Shown: positions 34,084 to 47,595, counted from the stretch's first letter. The stretch is 64,000 nt of DNA from Halichondria panicea (GCF_963675165.1 NC_087383.1:1093399-1157398); one strand, 5' to 3'. Program-made: numbers and translations. Notes: generated by a model from the sequence alone, not told the origin.

Positions 34084-34851
34084 ATGACTGCAGAAGGTAC
34101 ACAGCTGGAGAAAATCCTGGAAACATCATCCAAGAGCAAGAGTACAGTTCTCAATCTGAGCCACAGGAGTATGAAAATCATCCCAGCTCAAATCTCCACC
34201 CTTGATCATGTGCAAGTACTCTTACTCAATAATAACAGCATTATCATGCCACCAGAAGAGATTACACACCTCAAGAACCTTGTGCATTTGTCACTAGAAT
34301 GCAATCAATTGACACTGTTACCGTCTGATCTACACAAACTCTCTACGACATTAACATTCTTGAATCTGAGTCACAATCCGCTAACTTTCTTACCTCCCTA
34401 TGTCTCCAAGATGGTCAATTTAAAGGAGCTGTGGTTAGAAGATATTGGACTATCAAGTTTACCAAATGAATTTTTGACGTTAATTCAGCTTCAAAGGCTC
34501 TCGTTGAAAGGCAATGATTTGTTTGAGATTAATACAGATACTTTGAATCGACTAAGCAACCTACAGTGGTTGTCTTTGGCTAAGAATCAGTTGCAAAGTA
34601 TTGATACACTTCATTTAAAGAGCTTGACAGTGCTGAGTCTGGCAGAAAATCAATTCATTTCGTTTGCAAGTGCTCTACCATTCAAATGTACTGCTTTGGA
34701 GTATGTAGACCTTCATCAGAATAAAATATCATCTTTGCTACCTGAAGACATTACTGCGTTATCTCATTCTTGTTTATCAAAGATAGATCTAAGAAACAAT
34801 GTAATCATAGACAATTCCTCATTATTATCATTGAAAGTTATTATTTTATAG
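34084..34851 (+). CDS. Leucine-rich-repeat protein, single exon
   Basis: 255 residues. From about residue 20 to the end it is a run of about nine leucine-rich repeats of 22-24 residues with the LxxLxLxxN pattern (LVHLSLECNQLTLLP, LTFLNLSHNPLTFLP, LKELWLEDIGLSSLP, LQWLSLAKNQL). There is no signal peptide and no membrane segment, so it should be intracellular. LRR proteins of this plain type mostly act as protein-binding scaffolds; I cannot assign an orthologue. It starts 303 bp from ABHD17 in divergent orientation. The short size and lack of introns could mean a further exon was missed, but a stop closes the frame cleanly. Confidence 0.75.
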   Translation: MTAEGTQLEKILETSSKSKSTVLNLSHRSMKIIPAQISTLDHVQVLLLNNNSIIMPPEEITHLKNLVHLSLECNQLTLLPSDLHKLSTTLTFLNLSHNPLTFLPPYVSKMVNLKELWLEDIGLSSLPNEFLTLIQLQRLSLKGNDLFEINTDTLNRLSNLQWLSLAKNQLQSIDTLHLKSLTVLSLAENQFISFASALPFKCTALEYVDLHQNKISSLLPEDITALSHSCLSKIDLRNNVIIDNSSLLSLKVIIL

Positions 34852-35129
34852 TTGTACAGTCAAACAAGAACGTGTCAAGTAACAATAAAATAGAATTGAC
34901 AGACATACATACAAGCATATGTACAAGAAAATAACACGACATGACATTGTGTATATAAATTAATAGTACGGTGTGAATGGATTAGAGCGTTAGTGGTGAA
35001 TGGAATACGTATAGCAGGATAATCAAAAGTAAAAAAAGGAGAAATGTGTAACTAATAATAGAGATCTAAATCATGACGGGTACAACCTACAGCAGTACTC
35101 TACCAATATAGACAAATCTCTCTTAAAAT
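34852..35129. other. Intergenic, LRR gene to AF9/ENL
   Basis: Convergent genes end here. No feature seen beyond possible poly(A) signals (AATAAA at about 34884). Confidence 0.4.
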
Positions 35130-36349
35130 CTAACTTGTGGGTTCAACGAATTTCCGTAGCTTGTCCAGAGTGTCATTGTCTAGTTTACACAAATCAAAGT
35201 CGAACGTGGATGCTGTGAGGTTATATAGCCCTGTCTGTTCAATGATGTTCACAATCTCCTGTAACTGTGTTGGGTCCTGCAGAGAATTAAGTCGCTTGTG
35301 CAGTCGCTTGAGCTCAAAAGTGTTCCAAGTGTTTGAGGTCTGCTTCTTGCCGCCGCTTTTCTTTGTCGCCACGACACCGTCATCTCCCCCACTCTCGCTC
35401 TCACTACTGGAATCAACGTCACTCGATTCACTACTACTCGAACCAGCCGGCTTTTTCTTTGGTTTGTCCTTCCTTCGTTTCTTTGGAGCGTTGCTTTCCA
35501 GTTCTTCGCCGGATCTCTTTTTTTGCAGAAATGCTGGTTGGCTAGGAGGCGGCTTCTTCTCGACAACTGCTGGAGGACCACCGCTCACAACACCGCCAGA
35601 ATCCACTAGTTTTTGTCTGAATTCCTCGGAAGGGTTTTGAAAAGTAAGACATTCGCTCCTGATCTGACTGATAGGAGGGTCGTTGAGATTGGGCAAGAGG
35701 AGATCGTATTCGAATCTCACTTTCTTTGGCTCGTCCTTGTTTCGGAAGTGGACTTCAACGGGCAACATAAAGCTTCCGTAGCCAGACTCAGACACATGAT
35801 AAGGAGGTTCTTTATAAACTGCACAGGGATTGTGAAAATAAATTATGTGTAAAAATAATGAATAAACAAACTGAAAAAGGCACAAACACAGTGTAGAAGT
35901 CAATGCGTAAACATAGAACAAGGTGCAACAACTTTTACTTTCAAAATTATACCTCGCTTAGGCTTTGGAAAGCTCTCGTGCAAATGAAAAACGACTTTCT
36001 CGACAAAGTGTTTTATTTCTTGCCCATCCTCGCCCCTGACGACCACCGTCCAATCGTGCGTAAAACCCTCTTGAGTCGGTCGCTTCCTCCACTGGGCAGA
36101 GTGACCCAACACTAGCTTAATTTGAACAGACTGCAATGGGCGGATAAAAACATGTAACAGAACAGAACATGAATTTAATTAACACACATCATACACACTA
36201 ACATTTCCAATAATTATGTTGGCCTGACGAAAACAACAAAATACTAAATATAATCCCTGCACCAAATGCAACTTATAATACATATAGAAATCTCATATTG
36301 TATGACTTTAGCAGCTTTAATAGGTATCATTTCTCACCTGGGCAGCCAT
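35130..36349 (-). CDS. MLLT3: AF9/ENL-type YEATS protein
   Basis: Three exons on the minus strand, 36349-36338 (MAAQ), 36130-35953 and 35818-35130; 292 residues. The YEATS domain fills the N-terminal half: [40 protein letters not shown] and [10 protein letters not shown]. The His, Ser, Phe and Tyr of the acyl-lysine pocket are present. A Lys/Ser-rich linker follows, with a poly-Ser/Glu tract, then the C-terminal AHD helices ([18 protein letters not shown], then [15 protein letters not shown]). AF9/ENL read acylated histone H3 and link to DOT1L and the super elongation complex. It is about half the size of vertebrate AF9 because the linker is short. Confidence 0.92.
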
Positions 36350-36676
36350 CTTGATAAAAAGGGTATTTGTCGAGAGAGTAGATGACTTTTAGGCTTTTTT
36401 CTTGTACTTTTGCTTTTTTAAATAGAACTTTCCTCCGTAGGATACTAAACTATGACGCTAGCTTATGTTGCGAGGAGTTTCAGAGAGCTGTCAAAGTTAT
36501 CAAAAGTTACAACTTGGCCGCCATTTTAGAGAAATCCGTTTCTTCCGAGTATCCGGAGTAATAAGAACTCAGTATACTAAGCATCAATTTTTCATTACAT
36601 CATTGCAGAAACAATGAATACAATTAAAATAATTATAAGTGACCACCAGGTTGCATTTCATGCAAATGCATACACA

Positions 36677-39600
36677 TTAGGGATATGGTATAATGAAAAA
36701 TTGTTCACTTATATCTACAGAATTCTGCACACACTCTGCCGAAACAAGGGCAGCCAGATGAGCCTTTTTGGAAATCTCTTCAATAAAACGCATCCTTTCC
36801 TATATTTGAGTGAAACAAAATGCAATTAGACGACTTGCTACTATCGTTCATTTACCTTTTCCTGGCTATCATCCGCCCATATCTGTTTTGGAAATTTGTT
36901 GAGAGAGAGAAGAGGATAAATCTTCTGCAGTAGAACACATTCAAGTTGCTCTGTCTTATACTTCAAATTAGTCTGCAGCCAAAAACAAAACGTAAACCAG
37001 CATAATTTATTAATGAAACAATATACAATACCTTATCAGCTCTTTTAGCTAGTCTCATTCTTTCACTGAAGAGTGCCTGTAAGTATTGAGACAAGTCAGT
37101 TCGTACTTGGTACACACTCGCATGAATAATTATGACTAAAATTTTCATACATTTTTGTTATATAGCCTAAACGCGGTAAACTATTTTTGTCTAGAAGTGG
37201 TTAGTACCGACCACCACCGACCAGTGTGGGCATACGTAACTATCCCTGACTTTTACATGATCACCCAACTCACCAGAGTAGCGTCAATAACATCAGGTTG
37301 GTCGATGGCCCACAGGAACACATTCAGAGAAGGCTTCGTTATGCAGGCTACAAGAAGAAACAAATAAACCACCATGTGTGTCTAGTCTCACGGGCCATAC
37401 GTACAAAGGGGAAGGTGTGCATCTAGTCTCGCTGTATTATACAGTAACTGTACGGAACTAAATATATACTTGCATAAGCATTTTCTACAACATTTGTAAA
37501 TGTACATGTACTTAATGCCTACGTACACTCTAACGGTAGCCCATGTCTGCCTCTTAAGAAGGCTACTCCCACAAGGTGCCTGAAAAAACCCAGTAGCTGT
37601 GCATACAGGGCACTGGTGACGATTCTCGGAGGGATGAGATCATAGACTGCCTTTCTTGCTCGGGGGACGTTCAAGAGACGGACGTACAAGCGAGGCGTCT
37701 GATTGGTGCGTAGTATCGCAGGAATAAACCCTCCAGAGGACTTGATATTCCTAGCTGGGTCTAATTCCACATCACTCTCAAAGGGGGTCCCACCGTGAAC
37801 CTTCAGTTCGTACGTTCTAAGGAGAGGATGTTATAGTACGATGTGAACAGCACTAGCTTCATCTTACTTGTTGGGTGTTGGATTTCCAGTTGCCTCGTAT
37901 AAAGGTAATGAGCTCCAGCCACAACTGATCTCGCCCACCTCCCCAGTTTTCTGTGAATAAAGTGACAAAAAGTACACAAATTAATAATCAAATAGTACAT
38001 GTAGCCTGTCCCTCCCTTTTCTACCTAGTTCACAAAGTGTACAACGATTCATGCACACTAAACAGTAACTGTAATTTACCTCTCTTTGGAAAGTCACTCC
38101 AAGCTCAAATAAAAGCTCTGAAAAGTGAACATAAAGTTGAATCATAAACATAACAAACAACTGAGAAGTGAAAAAAACACATTGAAACCAGTCGCTCTCA
38201 CCAATATTAGTATCCTCCGAGTTCATTCTGACCACACCTACAGGATGCAGCAAGCTGTCTGTGGAGCTCTGAGCCCTTGGGGAGAACTTCCAGCTCCTCT
38301 CCTCTGTGGGTAGCCAGACCGCCCTCACCGTGTGAATGTTGCTCAGAACCTGAGTGTGTGTGTGTGTGTGTATGGGCAGAGGGGCGGAGCTATAAGTATA
38401 AGCATTGGTCATTTTCACAACCGAAATTTTGAACAATGCACAAAATAGTTGTCTTGCTGAAAAAAATTTTGCCGTTTTGGGGATGACTTCCAGTAAGAAA
38501 TACCTCGAGATACATTAGAAAAACATTGCCAGGTATTAGAGTGCAACACTAAACGCACATCATTCTTGTTGAAGACAGCCACTCGTACATGTCGTGAGAG
38601 GACTTTGACCCCTTTACCAGGGAGGGGGATGCTCTTGGCGGCCAGCACTGAAAACTCCCGACTCACTTTAGTAGCCTTCGGTTGAAGCTACAAGGGAAAA
38701 ATCGATAAGAGTACTCTTGTGTGGACACACTTATTGTACCTGATCCTGCACAAAGTCCCAGTGCAAATCTTTGAAGGCCATTCCAGTGACTGACAATTTA
38801 GGAGTAGCAGATGTGGAGCAGAGATAGTTGCCTGTAGAGACACGTTTACCAATCAAATACGTCAACAGCTGAGGGTCTTACGAGAGCTGCTCAATAGTTT
38901 GGAGAGGGTGGAGTCCCTGAAGCCAGACGGTATAGCCCCCAGGGCATTCAGGACATCAGCCAGACTGGTCTGTGTGACGGTGGCCTTCAGTTTGGCCCAA
39001 AGATCTCGGCTATTTTTAGGGGCGATTGAAGTCCCACCTACTGGTGTGCAAAGATACGTACGTTAATGGTCAGGAGCAAATGTGGTCGATGGTATTTTAC
39101 CTGCAGGTGATGCTGCTCTGGCCGTTTTATCAGAAAATGGCAACCTCTATAGTTATAACATAAAAAATTATTATCATAGAGAATCATACATGTACTGTAT
39201 ATGTACAAAAAATAATCCAACCCAATGTGCATCGATCAATGATTGATACATATTGTGTTGAATTATTTTTTCCTGACGTGACATAATTATATACATGGTT
39301 TTTCATCTGGTTTATTACTGTTGTCGGTGTACTTCCCGATACTCGTTTTTTAGACAACTGTCCGCCTAATCCAACTGGCCGCCTAATCGCTGAGCTATAA
39401 TTATTGATCATTGATAAACCGAAAAACTTTTTGCTATTGACAGGAATCGAACTCGCAACCAACCGATCTATAAACAGAACGCCTTAACCACTTCGCCACC
39501 GTACAACCGTGGTGAATGGTACGATATTATTATGGTACACTATAAAGGGGGGGGGGGGGGGGGGGGAACAGTAGAGGCTACAAAAAATGCAAAATTTAAC

Positions 39601-40447
39601 TGAGAAAATGCACAATCTTTAACTCAACTCAAGACTGAAGTTATGAAAACAGGCCATGCTTTTCTTGGAGAATGGAGCTAATCTAATGAATTTTTATCTA
39701 CACACGTACGCATCATTAGAAGCATGTTTATATACCTGGACATAGTTGCTGGGAATGTAGCCCCTCTCTCCCAGTGCATTTTGAGCCAGAAGCCATCCAT
39801 CCACAAAGCTGCATAAAATTCAGACTCAAAACCACCTTCTAAACTTTCAGAAAATCAGAAAATCGTTGAATTTGGACAATCAGAACTTTAGTTACAGAGC
39901 CGATTCTAGTAAATGAAAGGGGACTCCCTTTCTTTCCTACTCAAATTATGAAAAGAAGTTACAAAAATGCATTCATACCTTGTTTCCATGATGACGAGTA
40001 TCTCCCTGTCCTTGAAGCCAAGGTCTTTATCCTCAATGGCCACAAAGTCACTAAGTGCCTGCACCTCGCACAGCACTCTGGTACTACTCTCACTACTGCA
40101 GCTGTCCTCATACGGTGTAGCATTTCTTAGCCTGAATGGAGGGATGGAGGAGTGGAGGAATAAAATGGAGCACGACTAGTATAGTACCACTCACAGGTAT
40201 TCTTCGTCCTCGTCCTCTAACTCCTCATCGTCACTATAGGCACCACCCTCTTCAGTATCTACTGGCTCCTCCCTACACAAATACATACACCATACTTATA
40301 AATAGATAGACTTCATTTGTCTTGCATTGAAAGGTTGCCTGCTAGCTACCTCAGGCTGAGATCTTCCAACTGCTTTCTTTGGTGAGTGGAGACCAACTGG
40401 GAGAGCTTTGAGCCAGCACTTCTACTGTCAGCAGGCCAACCAGACAT
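36677..40447 (-). CDS. NPHP1: Nephrocystin-1, lacking the N-terminal coiled coil
   Basis: Sixteen exons on the minus strand with consistent phase: 40447-40350, 40272-40195, 40125-39979, 39808-39736, 39146-39101, 39040-38882, 38831-38740, 38687-38559, 38349-38202, 38117-38080, 37950-37868, 37816-37527, 37347-37274, 37076-37032, 36972-36856, 36799-36677. About 579 residues versus 732 in human. After an acidic stretch (DDEELEDEDEEYL) comes an SH3 (EVQALSDFVAIEDKDLGF, then DGWLLAQNALGERGYIPSNYV), then the nephrocystin homology region: NALGAIPSGFRDSTLSKLL, GKGVKVLSRHVRVAVF, VLSNIHTVRAVW, LLFELGVTF, KTYELKVHGGTPFESDV, DQPDVIDATL. It acts at the ciliary transition zone. The start is the first in-frame ATG after an upstream stop. 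Confidence 0.9.
39435..39512 (-). mobile_element. tRNA-derived SINE head in NPHP1 intron 4
   Basis: On the minus strand, TGGCGAAGTGG (39498-39488) fits an RNA polymerase III A box and GAGTTCGATTCC (39454-39443) fits a B box, about 35 bp apart. The stretch reads like a Leu/Ser-type tRNA in its D arm, but the T arm does not pair, so it is not a working tRNA. The SINE body probably continues to lower coordinates (toward 39250); its end is not defined. Confidence 0.6.
39547..39566 (+). repeat. Run of 20 G
   Basis: Uninterrupted poly-G in NPHP1 intron 4, which places poly-C in the pre-mRNA. Length may vary or be misassembled. Confidence 0.9.
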
Positions 40448-40651
40448 CTCAGTAGGACAGTCAGGAGGGGGGCAGAGTTTACTGTAGGTATCCAATGGAG
40501 AAGGGGTTTCCCCTCTACAGCAAGGGGAAATCCCATAGCACTCCACATGGCCTTGTAAAAGGTGTGTTCAGACTAGCTTTACAGTTTTAATAGCTCTGAG
40601 CCAGCTACGTCGCTGTCTTGCATTCCCTCAGCCGTGGATCAAGGGATCAGG
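40448..40651. promoter_or_regulatory. Shared promoter region between NPHP1 and DHX34
   Basis: Only 204 bp separate the two divergent start codons. No TATA box is seen. Both 5' leaders and both promoters must fit here, so a bidirectional promoter is inferred. Confidence 0.5.
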
Positions 40652-43600
40652 ATGCAAGGCTTTGACTGGGAGCAGCACCGGGTGGAGTTAGACAGGATCT
40701 TCTTCAAAGACTTCAATTTGGTACCAAGGCAAGTGTCCACATATACTCATATCAGCAATTACATCTCTCACTTGCAGGGGTAGCCAGGAGCATACTGAAT
40801 TCTGGGCTTTCTTTCGTCGTTATCAACAGTTTCAATTTCGGAAACCGCCTCAAGCACGCCCCCCAGAAGGTAGGGATACTCTTAACTTCCTCTTGAAGTG
40901 AGTGTGGAGACGAGGCTATGGCAGAATGATAGATTTATAATTCTCCCCCAATGCAGACAAAAGTAGGGGGTTCGGAAAATTCGACCTCCCACAGACGTAT
41001 GACCGTTCCTATCGAATACCATTCTCCATAGTACCGCCCGACCTTGCATACAAGTTACGTTTAGAGCAAGATAGGAGGTCTGAAAAACGAAGAGATGGTT
41101 CGCTGACCCTGGATCACCTCCATGAAGTCAGAACCGTCCTGAGACATTTTATCCTCTTCAAACAAAAACAAAAGGTACAATCTGTTGTACTTATAAAAGA
41201 AATTATAATAAGCCTTTTTTTGTTTAGTTTGAGAAGCTGTTGAAGATTCGTCGAGACCAAAGCAATCTGCCCATCCACTCGTACAAGTCGTCCATAGTGT
41301 CAGCTGTGTTCTCACACCAGGTGGTCATCGTGGCGGGGGACACTGGCTGCGGCAAATCAACTCAGGTGAGGGCCCTGATACTGCTGTACGCTTGAGTGCT
41401 CGTTGTAGGATTGTGCATTTTCACAATTAAAATTAATGGTGCAGTTTTCATTTTGCGTAGTTCCGACTTTCTACAGATTCCTAGCCACAGGGCCAATAAA
41501 TTTATGTTTGCGTACTAAAATTACATCCTAAGGAGATTCCCATAACTCACATACTCGGTGTTATGTATCAGTAAGTATTGTTTTAATATATCACAGGTGC
41601 CCCAGTTTCTGCTCGATGCCGGTGTCCAGAAGATAGCGTGCACTCAGCCTCGGAGAATAGCCTGCATCTCTCTGGCCAAGAGGGTGGGCTACGAAACACT
41701 CAACGAGTTCAGCTCGGAGATTGCTTATCAGGTGATGATGATCAATAGCAAACTAAGTCCAGCATCACAAAAAGTGTACATGTACAGTATATAAGCTAGT
41801 ACAAGGAGTTCACTATTTTGTTTCCGTTTAGGATGACGCTTTGATTAATATTGTCTCCTCATGTTCATGTATATACGTAGGTTCGGTTTGAGCGCAGTCG
41901 GACACTAGCCACTCGTATAGTGTTTCTGACGGAGGGCCTCCTCCTGCGGCAACTCTCCACAGACTCTGACCTCTCCCAATACGACGTGGTGATTGTTGAC
42001 GAGGTACATGAACGACATATCCATGGTGACTTCTTGCTGGGCATTCTGAAGGGGCTGATTGAGAAACGGAAGACGTTGAAACTCGTCCTCATGTCGGCAA
42101 CCATCAACATACAGCTGTTCTCTACCTATTTTGAGGGAGCTCCTGTCATTAGGGTGAGTGGAATTTGCAAGGAATGTACCATATTACTAGAATCTTTCGC
42201 TGATGAAGAACCATTGCGAATATAATATAATAAGCCAGCCAAATCAGCAGAAAATTGTACACTTTGCAATCTCGTTTTGGCAAGGATCATAATGTCATAC
42301 AAATACTGGTATAGGTTTTTTCGTTTGCGAAACGAGCAAAATTTGCTTATGTTTGATACTCGCAAACATAACATTCTAGTAATACGGTACATACACTTCA
42401 GACGTGATATATTCTTTGCTACAGGTTCCTGGTAGGCTGTACCCGATTGAGCTGGAGTACCATCCTGTCTCCTCGACCCAGGTGCTCCAGGGGGAGGGGT
42501 CCAGTGGTCGGTCACGCCCAGAGAGACTCAACCCAAAGCCTTATCTCAGAATCATGCAGGGAATAGACGCTAAGGTGTGTGATAGTTAGCGTACACACAC
42601 CAAGAAATGAAGAAGCAGCGTAAGAAATAATAGTGTAGCCGTGCTCACCCTTACGGCTAGTGTACATTGTAGATCCTCACAACAGTCACAAACATACCCC
42701 CACAGTCACACCACTCACCCACCACCCACACACACACACACACACCAGTACCCGTCTGACGAGAGGGGTGACCTGCTCATCTTCCTCAGTGGTATGAACG
42801 AGATATCCACCCTGATGGAGGAAGCAAAGACGTACGCTACTCAGACTCAGCATTGGATAATCCTGCCTCTACACAGCGCCCTCTCTATTGAGGAACAGGA
42901 CAGAGTGAGTCGGCCAATAAGTTCTGATCTGAAAACTTAGAGGCTTAGAAGAATCGAAACGTTCATCGAAATTGAAAAGTCAACCACCAACTTTTTTTGT
43001 GAAGATGGAATTTAGTTCTATTTATTTGTTCAATGTTCAATGATTACAATTATTACTGAAAGCACCCCCCATCCACTCTACCACCCACTCCACCACACAC
43101 ACAATGACAGGTGTTTGACGTTGCCCCGGATGGAGTGAGAAAGTGTATCATCTCAACCAACATTGCCGAGACCTCAGTCACTATCGATGGCGTACGCTTC
43201 GTTGTGGATTCTGGAAAGGTGTGTGTTTCACCCTCCAATAAGTCAATGCATCAATTTGACCACTTTTCTTCCCAACTACATGTACATTGTACCATGTAGC
43301 GCGAAATTTTCAAGGGGCTTAATTTTCACTGTTTTCGTTGGTTAGCAATCCTACATGAAAATTAAGTCCACGATTAATTACCTGCTATAGCGTGCAAACA
43401 TTAAAGGCGTGGCTTCCGGTAGGCACGAACATTATGCAACGAAATACTTTTAGAGGCCATTCCACGAAATATAAGTGCCTCGAAAATTTCATGCTATACA
43501 GTACCCCCCACTCTTTTCTTCCCCACTATCTGTATCCTTATTCCGGCCTAGGTGAAGGAGATGAGTTTTGACTCTCAGCTTAAAATGAGACGTCTGCAAG

Positions 43601-46297
43601 AGTTCTGGATCAGTCGTGCCAGTGCCGAGCAACGCAAGGGGAGGGCAGGGCGTACTGGGCCAGGGGTGTGCTTCAGAATGTACGCTGAGTCCGATTATGA
43701 TTCTTTCAACGAGTACTCCACACCAGAGATTTTGAGGGTTCCTCTCGACTCTCTTGTGCTGCAAGTGAAGGCACTGGACAATGGCAACGTGCGGAAGTGG
43801 GTGGAGCTTCAGCTCTATAGTATAGTAGCCATGAGTTGTCTCCACAAATTTATTATTTTTTTAACTTACAGATTTCCATTTCTGGAGCCCCCCGCTCTAG
43901 CGAGTATTGAGACAGCTGTTGCCTTCCTCAAGGAACAAGTGCGTCCAACAATACACCCAATAAACTGTTTCAATACATGTTTGTTAGGGTGCTCTAACTA
44001 GCGACGAATGCCTCACTCCGATTGGTCGGATGCTGTCACAGCTGCCTGTGGATGTGCTCATCGGCAAGATACTCATCATGGGCACTGTATTCCACGTAAG
44101 CAGTGGACAAATTATATAATACCACTGTTGCAAATTTTTTTTTCACTTTATAGAAATTGCATAAAATTTTTTTCTGATTGCTGCAGGTGATAGGTCCGAT
44201 CCTAGTGGTGGCAGCTGCACTGAGTGTCCAGTCACCATTCAGTAGAGTGCTCATGGGGCAGAGTGACATCTCTGTACGTGTATTGTATCTACCCGTAACC
44301 TTAGTTACTGTATATCGTAGAGTCCTAGAAATAATCATATGCGAGCATAAAATATTACGTTTTGGCCAATCTTATAGCTACGAAAATGTTATGCAATTTA
44401 TTTAATTATATACGCCGCGATTTCAATAGAGACTGTAGGATACACATTGATGTAATATATGATGCGCTCACTTAGTTAGTATCACGCATAAATTCCTAGT
44501 ACTATGATAGTACGTCTTTGTCTATATCGGCCTGCAGATTGCTAGGAGACCATTGGAGTCCGAGCAAGGAGATCCCTTCACTCTCCTGAATGCTTACGAC
44601 GAATGGATACAGGTGAGCAATCAATGGTGGACGTGTCTGTTAGCCTGACATGACCCACCACTCACCCTGGCTGTATAGATGAAAGCGGAGGGTTCTGGCT
44701 CAGTGCATCGCTGGTGTAGGAGGAGGGGCCTGGAACAACAGAGGTTCTATGAGATCACCAAACTCAAGGAACAGTTCCAAGAGATTCTACTGGTATGTTA
44801 AGTTTCTTTGAAGACCATAATTATGTACACCGGTAATGCATAAACTTGAATTCCGTCGATCTAATTCCCTGCTTTTGAAAGCTTATAGAGAGACCTTTCA
44901 AATGATGCCATCAATGTTTACATTGGGGAGATAACAGTTGGGAAATTTTATTTCACTTCTTTTGTGATTTTCTGAAAGCTTAGATGACCTTTCAAGTGAT
45001 ACCATCAATTTTTGGAATTTGCCAATTTTGGCCAAATACCATGGATTATAGCCCAGCATAGTCCAAGGGCAAAAAATAGGATTTAAACACATCATTTCAA
45101 AAGTATCTTGCTAAGCTTTCAGAAAATCATAAAATTGTTGAATTTGGATCACCAGAACTTTGACTCTAGTCCATATCTACCACTGTTTATTTCTCTACAG
45201 GAGTATGGGCTCCTACCCCGAGGCTATGTTGAGAGTGTCCCCAGTGACAGAGGAGGGCGTGGTCTCACAGAGGACCAGCGGAGGGAGCTCCGACAGATGA
45301 GGAAGAGACAACGAGCCGAGCATCGGAAGAAGAAGATATTGCGACTGGACGATGAGGGGGTAGGTGGTCTAGGGCTAACAAGTCATGTGACTGTCACATG
45401 ACTTTTGTAGGGAGCACTCAGTGATAACGAAGAGGAGTCTGTCACATCGGATCTCAAAGACCTTGAGTTTAAACTATTACACGACCTTTCCCAGCTACAG
45501 GTGAGTGAGTGGTTACCCCTGCATGGCTACCCCCTGCATAGCAGGTTAATGTGTTTGCGTGTGTGTAGGAGGCCAGTAATGTGAGACGAAATTTCACGCT
45601 CAAGGACATCAACCTGCTCAAGATTGTCCTATGCAGGTACGTACACAAAGCTATATATACATGTATAGGAGCGTTATAATATTAATAATCATGACAATTG
45701 TAACCCCCCCCCCCCCTACCACTTAGTGGCTTGTACCCTCAGCTGGCCATTGCTGACGACTGTAACTCCAACAGAAAAGACTCAGAGCAAGTCTACCACA
45801 CAAAGGTATGTTTCTCTCAACAGCATCTCTATTCCACTGCAAATCTCTCTCTCTTAATTTCCATAGATGAAGTCGTTTGTACTATTACATCCGACCAGTA
45901 TATTCTCCACCAGTCCGGAGTACCTTCACCCTGAGGGCACGGACAAGTGCAAGGAGCTACTGGCTTATGTGTGAGTACAGTAGACTAGTGTTTCTTTATA
46001 CTTATACTACTTATGTGTTAGTAACTACAGTGGTGTTCCTGTAGAGAAACTGTACCTATAATCAGTATATGAACAGGTACAGTTTATGTCAAGGCCTTAC
46101 TAGTTAATAGAACTTTAGAAATGTGTTGCTATCCCGATGAGGATGATCAGTGTTACTTTACTGTGACTGTAGTGATCTCCTGGAGACCAACAAACCGTAC
46201 CTGGTCAATGCCGTGAGGGTGCCAGCTCTCCAGACCATCTCCTTGTTCTCACAGAGTTTGGACACTAACAACGACTGTACCAGGTTTGTATGTGTGC

Positions 46298-46380
<83 letters not shown>

Positions 46381-47466
46381 GTGTGTGTGTGTTGTGTGTG
46401 TGTGTGTGCATGTGTGTGTGTTGTGTGTAGTGACAACACACATGTACCAGATATGCGTGTGTTGTGCAGTTAATTGAAGTGTATTTTAATGTCACATTGT
46501 CGTTATTATGTGTAATAATCTGTCTTGTTTGCTATAGGCTAATTGCTGACAGCTGGTTGGAGCTCAAGTTCCCCAGTGCGGAGGTGGGGGAGAGGGTGAT
46601 GGGTGTGGTCCAGACCCTGAGGGCCACTTGGGCTGAGCTATTGGACACCAAACTGACGGCCTCTCAAAGTAAGTATAAGGTCACCCACCGTATTTGACCT
46701 TTCTTTTCTGCTAGTTTGTTTTTCTTAGAAATATTGCATGCAGGCGTTTTAGAGCCGTGCAAAGCATGTGCTAGCGTGTGGGAGATCAACTCGTGACTGA
46801 AAGATTTCTAATAGTCAGCTTTTGTAATGAGATTCATTGTTCGTTAACAATATTCGTGACATTTTGCTGAGCAGCCGGCACTATAAGGTACACCACCTTT
46901 AATTAACACATACCTAAAGGTCTTTAACACGTACCATCAGCAGTTTATCTTTTATCACGCATGTCTACATACCTTCAGAGCGTTCTAAGGAGGATCGTTT
47001 CCACGACGATTTTGATGACACTTCAAAGACAGCTGCCCTCGAGACGTTACTAGCGTCCAAACTGGCCGAGTTTCTGGACAGCTCTTTCCCCTACAAACTC
47101 GGTCAGTTGTCAGCAGCTGGCAAGGAGCATCTCTACAAGGGACCACCCCCTGATGACCAAGAGGGTACGTGGATCATGGAATTGAAATTGCCTATTGATT
47201 CTTTTTATGCCCGTTACAGGATTTGTCACTACAATTATCTTAACTTTTAATCACCTGTGTAGGAGAAGCTGTTTCTAAAGAAGAGTTGAAAGAATCTGAT
47301 ACTGTAAAACCAGACATGAAGCGACACCCACTGAAGGGGGGGTGGGCCATCACTGATTACCTCACTTATGATTGGTACGTTACTCAGTATCAATTATTAT
47401 GTCACTATACACACTACACACGCCCACACACACACACGCACACACATACACACGCATGCACACACG

Positions 47467-47498
<32 letters not shown>

Positions 47499-47549
47499 CA
47501 CACGCACGCACGCAAACACACACACATACACACGCACACGACACACACG

Positions 47550-47595
<46 letters not shown>

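Noticed and set aside
36614-36829. 71-codon plus frame downstream of AF9/ENL
   Set aside because: Antisense to the NPHP1 last exon, which matches in phase and sequence.
37803-38000. Minus frame reading HRKLGRWARSVVAGAH
   Set aside because: Wrong frame of NPHP1 exon 11; the in-phase reading KTGEVGEISCGW fits the family.
39435-39512. Functional tRNA gene
   Set aside because: A and B boxes are good, but the T stem does not pair and no acceptor stem closes.
46158-46495. Thr/His- and Cys/Val-rich frames at 29.5, 46.3 and 47.4 kb
   Set aside because: Translations of CA/GT microsatellites inside introns.
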